From Solea solea (taxonomy: Eukaryota; Chordata; Actinopteri; Pleuronectiformes; Soleidae), in the NCBI RefSeq assembly GCF_958295425.1, contig NC_081150.1, positions 346,001 through 410,000 of the forward strand: a stretch of DNA of 64,000 nt, in the 5' to 3' direction. The notes below the pieces were generated by a model. That model was given only the letters and a program-made list of their open reading frames with translations. It ran no database searches and had not been told where the DNA came from. The position numbers and the translations under genes were made by a program. Positions 1 through 10,491 of the stretch are shown here, in pieces; position 1 is the first letter of the stretch, and every line of letters begins with the position of its first letter.

Positions 1-1254
1 CAGGCAGCCTGTGCCAAAGGCCATGAAAAGCACTGCAGCTTATTTTTAGAAATCCTCTACTACTGTAGTCTTCCACTTGACTTGCTGGGACATGTGCTCT
101 TGTCAGTCCAAATTCTCATTGGTGAGACAATCATCGTACATGGGCACAAATGCACACATTATAATGTCATAATGTGATTATTATGACCCATATTATCATT
201 TAGATGTGATTTACAATAGGCCAAACAGTGTTTTATCTTCATCGTTTTTACATAACAATATATACAAATCATGATATTTGACATTTGGAGCCAGGGAATA
301 TGCAACACTGCAGTATTTCAGTATGACTTTGTAATTTGTTTCGATACTATGTTGTGCTATTGATTATGATACAATACACTTTTTATGCTTATTTTAAGTG
401 ACAAGTTTTATTTATCTGCACAAGAAATACTTTTTCCCTGCCATTAATGAATTAGTTGAATAGAGTAGATATCGTTTCAGTTAGGGCTGCACAATAAATT
501 GTTAAAACAAATCGTGATCTCGATTCACAACTACACGTGATGTCATTTCTAAATGACAACGATTCTACTGCATTTTATTCCATGAGCTGCATCACACATA
601 AACAATCCTATTTTCCTCTCAGAGTTTCTCACCCCAAACGCAGCCTCGTCGCTGCCTCCTCCCTCAACATATGACGCGCCTTTACAGTGAGTGCGGCACA
701 GAACGCGGCAGAAAGTGTGTGCTGAGGAGAAATAAAAAAGGTTTGTCGCTCATAATCACAGGCTTTCAGCAGTGCGGTCGTGAAATACACAAATGATGAG
801 ATTTTAGACATTTCCTTTGTTAAGGATTGTTAAGTCTTTATTTATTGTTAAGTCTGATCTACAGTTTGGCATCGTTCCGTTTAATTCTTGTGCCTCTTCC
901 TGTGACAGCACTCTGACCAATCAGTGCACGGCAGTCTGACGACGTGACACGTTTTCCCTGGTTATGATGTCACGAGTTGAGCTGGTGGAAACACGCCATA
1001 TGTCACTTAAGCCACTACAAGAACTAATAACAAGAACTTTAATAACAATAAGCCCATTATGGGAAATCACACTGTTTGGCACTTTACTTTTGTTCACGAG
1101 TGCAATAAACATTTCAATTTGTGAAAAAATGGTGATTGACATTCTTTCAATCCAAGCTTGTCTTTGGTTGAATTCTCAATATCAGATTTTAAAGGCGACA
1201 TAGAATGCTTGTATCACACATATATGTTAGTTATGGAGGTCTACTTACATATAT

Positions 1255-1722
1255 TAACTGAGCCGATACTAAAATGTGACAAGACTGCCGGCTACTGATT
1301 GGTCAGAGAGTGTCATCACTGGAAGAGTCATGAGCGTGACGTCCGGCACAAGAATCAAACCAAACATTGCTGAACTGCAGATCAGTTAAAAAGACTTAAA
1401 AAAGCAGAAAACATGCGTTAATCTTCTCAATAATGAACAGAGGAGTGTGGTGTACTTAGTGACAGCACTTCCAAGACCCAGCGAGCTGAATCACAACCCC
1501 TTCCACCATATTTTAGTTCATTGACCGTGTCAGATGGAGTCTGCTGTGCTCCAGTCATGCAGGAAATACTGAACTAATCCTTTTAATTAACTGATTTAAC
1601 CGATTCTAATGGTTCAGTACACTGAAAAGCACTGCTTTGTTCGTCACTAGGTGGTGTGTGTTGTGTATAAAATGGCGAGTAGTACCGAGCAGTGCCAGAA
1701 ATGTATAATGGAAAAGCGTCAT
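1255..1722. mobile_element. Degenerate MITE copy (family with TTTTCCATnATAC termini)
   Basis: The internal segment GAGCCGATACTAAAATGTGA, then the ATTGGTCAGAGAG and GAAGAGTCATGAGCGTGACG blocks, matches the better preserved copy at 27618-28066. The right terminus at about 1696-1722 retains GTATAATGGAAAAGC. The left terminus is not recognisable. It is a non-autonomous element remnant. Confidence 0.5.
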
Positions 1723-3454
1723 AATTGATTTTCATTTAAGCTGGAGCTCAGTGTCCAAGACTAAAAATATTACAAACCAAGCCTTTCTTCTGACTTAACT
1801 TCTGAGAAGCCTTGACAAGAAGAAGCTGGGCCTCAATCTCTGGCCAAACACAGCACACAATGACGAGTAGTGAGGAGTACTACAGTAGTAGTGAGGGTCT
1901 TTTTCTACAACTGTCTGCCATCGTCTTTCCTGCAGCTATTAAATCAATCCGAATCAGGCAGACACTCCCAGAAACAAAACTGTAAAATTAGGACAAAAGA
2001 ATGATAATCGTGTCTCGAGACACCACATCAACAGTTGCATATCTCTCTCAGTTGTAAAGTAGTTAGAGGTGAATACAGCAGTTGTTAGTGGACAATAACT
2101 GAACCCGAGAAACTGAGGAAGAGACGAACGGAAACAATTCCATGCACAATAATCTTCAGGTTACTCATTCCTGCCTCCTTTTCTTGGCCCCCTCATTCAG
2201 GTCAATTGGTCATGCAGTTCCTTCTTCTCTGCTCTCTCACACTCACACAACAAGCACTCGAATACACACGTCTGAGCAAAGACCTACAACAGTACGCCTC
2301 CTGTGGTCACGAGGGACTTAGGGGCCTCAAGTGTGGAGATCAATGCTTTCAGACCTCAAAGGCTTGGAGCCTCCTCCACAGCAATCCTCAGTAATGTGGG
2401 GAACATTGTTTTGTCTTTACCACAGATAAATAAAACAATGTTTTCATTCAAAGAAGAAGAACTCAACTGGCTTCATTCTGTTTCAGATGATAGCGTCATT
2501 TGATTTTTGAAAACAATTCTCCACAAGTGATAAAGAAATGGAGAAAGAGGAGAGAGAGAGAGAGAGAGGGAGGGAGGGAGGTCACTCTGTCAATACCACA
2601 ACATGAAACACCACTGAGCACATACACAACAGATTGGGATTAGGATTGTTAAGTATTAAGTATAACTGTGACGGCACTCTGGCCAATCAGTGGCCGGCAG
2701 TCTGGCGACGTCACGTACCCCTACTCGGCACGCTTGGAACCTAAAAGTACTTGGTACCAGGTACTATGAGAGTGGAAACGCAACTTAACTGTGCCGAGGC
2801 CATGTGAGGTCGATTGTGTACTTACTGTAGTCAATATACTATAGTCCATGCATAAAGATCACCTCTGTTACACACAGACGTGCTGCACAAACATTATTAT
2901 ATTATGAAATAATGGATCATGTGATGTTAGGGTTGCTGTGGCAACTCTTCTTTTGCTTTATTCAGTAAGTAAGATGTTGAGCAGATAACTGCCTCACTGG
3001 CCTTTTTATTAGATATTTAACGACTTGTTAAATATATAACAATGCAACAATACATGTCTATTTACACCATGTTCATGTCAAAACATCTTCCTAGCAACAG
3101 CCCAGCGAATCACTACCTGCTCAGGGTTTTCTCCAGTGCATTACAAGTACATCACAAGTACATTTCTGTTTCCATTCAGTCGGCAGGAAACATGAGCTGG
3201 ACAAGTTGTATGCTGTGTCTCGCAAGAATGAAATATCTCAGAAATACCACTAACGAGAGGAATCGCGTGAGCTAATAAGATAATAATGCCACCTAGTGTA
3301 AACCAACACAGTGGTCCCAGCTCAGCCAACAACTCAGAAAGGGGGAATTTACGGCCTTATTTCATTGTTGACACTACTGGACCTCTGTCTCAGCAGTCAC
3401 ATGTTATTGAGGGCAAATTATATCACACATGCATGAGCTGTTGTTGAGTGTAAC

Positions 3455-3922
3455 ATGGGTGCTCATCTGGCAGAGCAGGCAGTTACCAGACACAGTGGCA
3501 CAGTGCTAATGACAGACAACGCCTGTAATATGATTGTTGCACCTCGAGTGGTAAAATACTCTGGTGTTAAAAGCTTTGCTCACACATCACATGTCGTGCC
3601 CACTATCATCATCATCATCCACTGCAGCACTACAGCCCTGCGGAGAGAGAGAAGGGCAGTAACCTGGAACCTCGGCCACCTCACTGTCTCTAGAGGTGAG
3701 GAGGTGATAATCAGACATCTGAACAGAAGATGCTGTGAGTGCATAACACTCAGTGAAGAAAAAGCAATGCAGTGTCTCTCGCTCCTCGTCCTCCAGAACA
3801 TGACAGAACACACTGAAGACTCAGCCTTGATCCACAAGGTCCAGAATGACATCAGAACTGATCTCCTGAAGAGGTTCAACAGTGAGGCCTCTTCTCACAC
3901 AGGTCTACAGAGGAGTCAGTGA
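3455..3922 (+). pseudogene. hAT-type (ZBED-like) transposase relic
   Basis: An open frame of 155 codons resembles the central part of Ac/hAT transposases, the same lineage as ZBED proteins. Visible features are HLAEQ, then TDNACNMIVA (the transposase TDNAxNM motif), then SFAHTSHV (normally CFAHTLNL), then HCSTTAL (normally FHRSTTA). After that the match decays: the expected VxTRWNS motif appears only as VTWNL. The zinc-finger and C-terminal dimerisation regions are missing, so this is an inactive relic. It sits in rev3l intron 1 on the opposite strand to the gene. Assignment to hAT is by motif recognition only. Confidence 0.55.
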
Positions 3923-4689
3923 AATGGTCGTCTTTGGTGGTAAATGCATCATTTTTGTGTGACTTGAAATTTGAATAAAAACAATAATAGCAGCTACAAT
4001 TATTAGAAGTTTTATATACGACTGAGTATAATGTATTGTAGGGGATTTGCCTGGGATGTGAATGCTGTGCCATTGTACAGGAAGTGATTCTGTTGTTGTG
4101 CAGCATTGGGATTAGGTCCTCAGACTGTAATGGTTTTATTATAGAGAGCAGGGGATGTGCAAAGGGGAGGGAGTCATCCATGTTGAGCCTTAACCTCTCT
4201 TTTTGTGCAGCAGCAAATTTCACATGTTCATGCATTTTTATTGATCCATTACGCCCTCATTTTTCTCCTGATGGTTTTTACACAGAAATGAACCTCGATC
4301 TTTACAGCTGGAAGTGAGTTTTGTGTCGTATATTAATTTCTTGGTTGGTTTTCAATAAATCAATGAGTTGTTTTATCCAACAAATACAAAAAAATGGTGA
4401 CTCATTGTTTCCCAAACCTCAAAATCACAACGCATTCAAATGTTTTGTCTTGTTTGTTATCAGAGAGATACAGATAATAAAACCACAACACAGTCACATT
4501 TTGCAAGCTGGAAAAAAAGTCAAACCAAAAAATCTATTTGATAATCGATTAAAATTCCTATTTGATGTTTTTGAACAGTTACCATGATCAGACCAAAGTT
4601 TCCCTTCATCGTTCTTGTCGTTGTGGAGGACACATGAAAGTAACCGGGTATCTCTATTCACCACATGTTGCTTAACAACTGGCGTGTCC

Positions 4690-5760
4690 GAGCTGCCCAT
4701 AAATGCCACATGTGGCAGGGCAGAGGTGCACGTCGTGTCCTGATGGAGCGTGGGAGCGAAAACAAAAGGCGATCCGCGCGGTGCGAGGAGGAGGGAGCGC
4801 GGAGGGGAGGAGAGGGAGAGCGGAGGGGAGCGGGGTCTGCCACTGCTGCAGAGCAACAGCGGAGCATGAAGCGGCCTCTGTACCGTGTGTCAACACTGAA
4901 AAACGACGATTTCATCTGAACACAGTGTGCGAGTCGAGTATTCGAACAGCAGGCGCTGCCCAAGCACGCCGCGCGCGCGGTGCGGCAGAGGCGAAAACTG
5001 CCACCCAGTTGGGAGTAAATGATTCTCCACAATAATAATAATAATAATAATAACAACACACACAGGGATAAAGCAAAGGGGGTTGACTCACCCGCGGGTG
5101 TAGCTCCAAATATCCGCACCACCGGCACTTTGTTCACGTCGCTCTCCCTGAAATCAGAGTAGCAAACATCCAGGTCTTTCACGGGCTTTGCCAGATAGTA
5201 GTCTGCGGTGACGATGCGCACGGCGAACATGACTGCCGCGTCCGTCAAAACTGCCACGTCCGTCAAAGCAGCTCCCACCGACAACAAGGCAACAAATGTG
5301 ACTGGAAGAAGTCCATAAAACACGAGGAGCTCTGTGGACACACACTGTTAGTCAACGCGAGGGTTGTCACGGCGGTCCAACGGCGACAAGGCGGCGGGGA
5401 CAGTCTGTCTGTGTCCCATGAAAAACACGCCAACAAAGATTCCTGCCGCCGCTGCGGCTGCACGGAGAGACAACTACACTCGACGGCGAGGGGCGACCGT
5501 CCGACGCGACGCTGCTGCCGGCTCCATGTTGTGGAATTGTGTGTCTGTACACTGGGCTAAGCTCGCTCTCTCTTTCTCCCCCCCTCTCTCTCTCTTTCTC
5601 CCCCCCTCTCTCTCTTCGCTGTATTTGTTGTCAGTCAGGAAGACGTTCTCCAGACTTCCGGTGTGTGGCGCTATCACGTCCCCGAGGTGAACGTGTCTGA
5701 GGACGTGCAAGAAGACAGTCTCTCGTTCCCTTCTTCCACAACAGGCTAAGCCATGTTAGC
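4690..5760 (-). promoter_or_regulatory. rev3l: CpG-rich promoter/first-exon region of rev3l
   Basis: GC- and CpG-rich sequence surrounds rev3l exon 1, unlike the AT-rich flanks. It contains GCGCGCGCGG near 4970, a purine/pyrimidine tract with a near-duplicated (CT)n-TTCTCCCCCC unit at about 5555-5620, and no obvious TATA box. This is the usual form of a CpG-island promoter for a housekeeping repair gene. The transcription start cannot be fixed from sequence alone. Confidence 0.55.
5092..5230 (-). CDS. rev3l: rev3l coding exon 1 (DNA polymerase zeta catalytic subunit, N-terminus)
   Basis: This is the first coding exon of REV3L, the catalytic B-family polymerase of DNA polymerase zeta, which extends mismatched or lesion-containing primers in translesion synthesis. 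It encodes 46 residues plus one base, starting MFAVRIVTADYY and containing KVPVVRIFGATPAG, the conserved start of vertebrate REV3L. The exon ends at a good donor (GG|GTGAGT). The frame stays open upstream and includes another ATG, but REV3L homology begins at this Met, so I chose it. Exon 2, which in human continues with the HGIFPY segment, is not in the 5 kb to the left, so intron 1 runs out of the window. The gene is therefore partial here. Gene order next to traf3ip2 and fyn matches human 6q21. Confidence 0.9.
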
Positions 5761-6348
5761 TAAGCTGAGACACGGGGCAAGCTAGTCAAAGTACATGAGC
5801 TTAGTACATCCGGTAAGAATTTTCAGAATAAGGCACAGGACGTGAGTCGTTTAAAAAGAAACATGTCAAATCATATTCATTTGTGAAGGCTAACATTTAG
5901 TGCACGTGTTTGTGACCAACAGTTGTAAACTAAGAAGAACAACAAGTGATTCTGTGAAGTGTCTCGACTTTAGTATTAGACTGCTTACGCTTTATTTTGT
6001 ACACTTACTTTCATGTCAATTCTACCTCTTTGACGCTGCCGTGTTTCACCGGTGTCGGTTACCGCCACTGTACACGTCAAAAATGTATGAAGTTACCATT
6101 CAGACCGCTGTACATCCTGATTGACATTTCCAAAATAAAAGCACATGACTCCAAAAGGTAAAACGACGTGTTTATTGACAGAATATTAAAATAATAATAA
6201 TAATTTATTGACTAAACTAATTCAAGACATCAGTTACAGTGATCAACTAGATAAAAACAATGGTTAAAAACACAAACACATTCTAATACCTTTGCAAATA
6301 AGCCCTAACTTAAAATAACACTGGGGTTTAGACACTGGGTTTTAGACA

Positions 6349-6496
<148 letters not shown>

Positions 6497-7789
6497 ATAC
6501 ACTAGAATGGTTAGTTTGCCACTTCCTTTCCACTCGTTCCTCTCCACAGGTCTCAGCAATAAGTTGCTCACATTTTTTTTGACAGTCAAGAGAAAGGATC
6601 ACAACTTCCAGTCATTGTCAGTAACTTGTGTCTGCATGCCATATTTGATTAAAGTGATGAAAAGTCTCAACTAAACCTGCAGGACAGACAAAAACTCAGA
6701 GGAATGAAAATATATTCATACTAGCATTTTATTTGTTGCTTAAGGCCACATGTGCACTCTGTATAGAAATGACCTGTCAATCCATTAAAAAAAACCAATG
6801 AATCACCGGCAGCTTATAACAGATATTTATTTATATAAAATCAACATCAAAGTAGGCATTAAAACGGCTTTCTTTAAACTTTAACACAGTTTCTCTCCTG
6901 TGAATCTTTCTTATATTCTCAAATAGAAAGAATAACAGAACTCAGGCCCATGTTAAAGTGCAGATTGATTATCAAAACCACCAAGGCCAATAAGGAAGCT
7001 TTGACTCAGCCTGGTTTCACTGTAAACCATACACCTATATTATTAAGAAATAATCATCAATAATCATTTGAGTCATTTCAATGATCAGAGTTGGAATTAG
7101 AGCGTGTCAATACGACAACAATCAGAGAACCATCAGCAATTAAATCAACGGCAAGCAATTCTGCAGTGCTCCCCTCAAACAGACCTCTTTGGAGGACTCT
7201 TATTTTCTAACCAGATGCATTTCTGCACAGGAACAGGAAACACACTGTGGTACTTCATCATGTTTTCATTTCATTTGCCACTGCAGCATCAAAGCACAAT
7301 CAGAGGCTTCAGTTCCAGCTTCAGTTTCCCTCACTGGACGTTTGTTTAAAGCCTTTTGTCTTTACGCTGCTTTTGGCCCCCATGTCGTCTGCTTTCAGCA
7401 TACTAGTGGTGCGTGCCCCACCGATGTGCAGTAGGTGCCCTTTTCATTTGAGCCCCTGCCCATCCTAATGTCTGTGCGTGCCACTGCAGGGAGAGTATTG
7501 TAAAGCAGCAGAGTAGATGATAGATGACCCAGGCCTTGTTGGGCAAAGATCTTAATGTTGCTCCTCAATGTGTGACTGCTCTGGACTCAGCAGATAAGGC
7601 CGAGGCGAGTGGAACACTTGTCCCACAACGATACCAAAAATCTGATTTATGGCCTCGAGAAAGACGTGTTTATAGAAGTGTTTATAGAAATCACCACCAC
7701 GTGCAGCAGACCCTGGAAAACCTGGAGCTTAGCGGCATTCCAGTCACACTCACTGACGCCAGCACATCACTATGACACCATAAGCAAGT

Positions 7790-7912
7790 GGCTGTTATAC
7801 TGCAATACTGTGTCTGTAATACTGCAATACCGTGGCTGTAATACTGCAATACTGTGGCTGGAATACTGCAATAGTGTGGCTGTAATACTGCAATACTGCA
7901 ATACTGTGGCTG
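7790..7912. repeat. 22-bp minisatellite
   Basis: About five copies of a unit close to TGTGGCTGTAATACTGCAAT, with point variants and one short internal duplication. Confidence 0.9.
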
Positions 7913-8416
7913 ACATATGACATACATGAGCAATAATAGAAATGAAGTTACACAGTGTTTTCATTACCTGGGACATGCTGCCATCTTGTGGTTAAATACA
8001 TGCATTACATGTGGATTCTAATATTACAGGCTGTTTTCTACATGTTTCTTTGTGTGGACGATAAAGCAGTAGAAAATGGATGGAAGGAAGTTTGAGAATA
8101 ATTTGGTTTGATTGGATTTATTTGACATAATAAAAATATATAAGACTTTTCACCACTAGGTACCGCTCTTTAGAGACAGAGACCTGTGACCAGTGTCAGG
8201 TGGACATTTGAACAGGTCCTGATGTCCAGCAAAGTTTTTGAGTTTTTGTGCATGAAAAGACCCTCAACAATGTAGGAGGAAAGATTTTAAAATATTACAT
8301 TTGAACATTTGATTTTTCTTTATTAACTTTATAACGACAGACATTCTGTTCTGTTCTGTTCAGTGAGTGTCTGCTGAACAACTATCTTCAAGAAGACTTA
8401 ATAATAAAATAATAAT

Positions 8417-8532
8417 CCCTTTAACACCGAGCGTATCGGAATCATTTCAATTGTTAATACACTATTTTAACAGATACACAATTTGAAGAAAAAAAGTCCA
8501 GACAGACATTTTGAGGCTTAGGTGTTAAAGGG
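8417..8532. mobile_element. Short piggyBac-like MITE (CCCTTTAACAC termini)
   Basis: A 116-bp element bounded by inverted termini: CCCTTTAACACCGAGC on the left and AGGTGTTAAAGGG on the right. Related copies occur at about 28511, 37624 and 39726. CCCTTT termini with TTAA-like targets are typical of piggyBac-derived non-autonomous elements. The class is inferred. Confidence 0.6.
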
Positions 8533-8630
8533 TTTTAAAAAAATCAACTTGTAATGCAATTATACATTTATCATTGTTGCTGTAAGTATATTAAAGTGTG
8601 AATGACACATTTTTTACAGTTTTATTCAGA

Positions 8631-8636
8631 ATCTCA
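8631..8636 (-). terminator. traf3ip2: Candidate traf3ip2 polyadenylation signal
   Basis: AATAAA on the minus strand, 200 nt after the stop codon and beyond the CTG tract. It is the first canonical signal I see. Confidence 0.5.
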
Positions 8637-8726
8637 GCCTCGCTCTATGTGTGTTCATGATAAAGGAATCACAGGAGAGTCATTATTACGTCTCCGTCAT
8701 AAATGGTTAGGACGACAGACGACTGT

Positions 8727-8727
<1 letters not shown>

Positions 8728-8808
<81 letters not shown>
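8728..8808 (-). repeat. traf3ip2: (CTG)27 tract in traf3ip2 3' UTR
   Basis: Exactly 27 uninterrupted triplets, written CAG on the plus strand and therefore CTG in the traf3ip2 transcript. The tract starts 27 nt after the stop codon. It lies before the first candidate polyadenylation signal, so it should be in the mature mRNA. Confidence 0.95.
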
Positions 8809-8810
<2 letters not shown>

Positions 8811-8835
8811 ACGTCACTCGTCATCAAATCACTGC

Positions 8836-8982
8836 TCAGAGAGGACGCACCGTGAGTGTGAGCTCAGCCCCCCGCTGTGGAAAGACATAGCGCTCCTCTC
8901 TGAGCAGACGGAGCAGCAGGTCCTGCGTGTCCCAGGGCCAGCGGTAGATCCTTGTGCTCTGCAGCCAGGTGGGGACATGTCT
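8836..8982 (-). CDS. traf3ip2: traf3ip2 last coding exon
   Basis: 147 nt: [15 protein letters not shown], then [14 protein letters not shown], ending VRPL and TGA at 8836-8838. The human protein ends in the same way (HVPTWLQ..., [11 protein letters not shown]..., VVPL). Confidence 0.92.
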   Translation of the reverse strand, partial: RHVPTWLQSTRIYRWPWDTQDLLLRLLREERYVFPQRGAELTLTVRPL

Positions 8983-10438
8983 CTGAGAGACACAGGACGC
9001 GCACACACACACACAGGATGTCAGAACTACAGGGACATCTCACGGTGACACTAGAGATTCAACTGCAGTCTTAAATGTGAAATGCATACATGCTGCTGTA
9101 GACACAAGATGGCATATTAAACTCTCAGCCAATAAACTCCCAAATATTCTTGTTTTAAAGTGATTATACACAGAAGAAATGAAGTAAAACTGGAAATAAT
9201 GCTAGAAAATGGACATAGTATATGTTTGGGACTAGAAGTAAGACGGCTTTAGCTACTAGAACTATAACTATAACTATAACTTTAATGCATATGTGATGGA
9301 GATGAAATGACTTTCACTACTAGATTGGAAGTGGACAATTTCAATAAACCTTTGGGAACATTAGAATAGGTTTATATCAATAACTTAAATAATGTCAAAA
9401 CTATAAAACTCCTTGGTTCCTATCTCCAGATTTAGAATATTTAATGTACTTGTTATTGTGAATTCTCTACTCCAGCAGGAATTATTAGGTGAAGCGAGAA
9501 TCTTATTGTGTGTTTTTGTTGTTCACTTTTTTACTTGATTTTCTTTTCTTCACATAAGTACGTGTGCGTGTCTATGGAGTAAAAGCTGCAGGAGAATATG
9601 GAAAACGATGAGTTCAGCATGAATAACAGATCAGAATAATCTACTGCATTACAATCCTAATACTGAACCTGTGGGATATAATCTGAGACTGTTCTCAGAG
9701 GAAAGAACTGGAATGTTGTTTGATGAGTTAAATAGAAACAATGATGAAGACATAAAAACAAAGAAAGCTTTAGATTCCCTCTCATCACACGACAGTTCTG
9801 CTTGTGTCACAGACATATACTGACTGTACTTTACTGATCTCATGGGAAATGTCGGTTTGTAACAGTTACCGTCTCTAAGTATCAAAAATACAAAAATAAG
9901 CATTGTGTTATATTATAATATAGTTTCTCCCTCTCTGTATCCTGATCACCACACAGTGTCCTGCACTGTCACTGTCACTGTGTTTATAACTATTATTGTG
10001 GTGGTTTTGTATTATTTGCACAGTATATTTATAAAATGGCTGTATATCAAAAGTAAGATTACAAAATGAATGAAAAAACAACAACAACAACAACAAATAA
10101 ACTACGACCTGCACAGAAACTTATGGGATTTGTGTTATTGATACTGTACACTTGTTTGTGTTGCTCACTCTTACCTTGGTTGCATTAGGGAATAATACAG
10201 GAACCAGTCTGAAGTTCAGACAGCCTTGTTGGATGAACTCATTCTGGATCTGTGACAATAAGAACACGTGATATGAAATGAGTCAAAAGAACGATTCCAT
10301 TCTTATTCTAAGCCTGAATTTACTAAATGTAATTATGAGGATCTCAAATAACCCCTCAAAAATCACTTGAGTGTACTGAAAGTGAAGAAAGTCAAATTGT
10401 CAAAAGTCTAAGTATATATATATACATACATACACATG

Positions 10439-10491
<53 letters not shown>

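Larger units (their letters stand above)
1..5091 (-). other. rev3l: rev3l intron 1 (5' part)
   Basis: Intron sequence downstream of rev3l exon 1. No further rev3l exon was recognised. It holds a hAT transposase relic (about 3320-3925), several degenerate MITE copies (about 484-560, 898-1000, 1255-1722, 2663-2795, 4490-4600), and an (AG)n tract at about 2549-2580. The rest is unremarkable AT-rich sequence. Confidence 0.6.

Noticed and set aside
5231..5341. Upstream in-frame extension of rev3l (start at 5341, hydrophobic leader).
   Set aside because: REV3L homology starts at the Met at 5230, and a hydrophobic leader would make no sense for a nuclear polymerase. The upstream frame is 5' UTR or promoter.
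8602..9048. Plus-strand frame with a long polyglutamine run.
   Set aside because: It is antisense to the traf3ip2 last exon and the CTG tract in its 3' UTR. The flanking residues resemble no protein and no splice or start context supports a gene.
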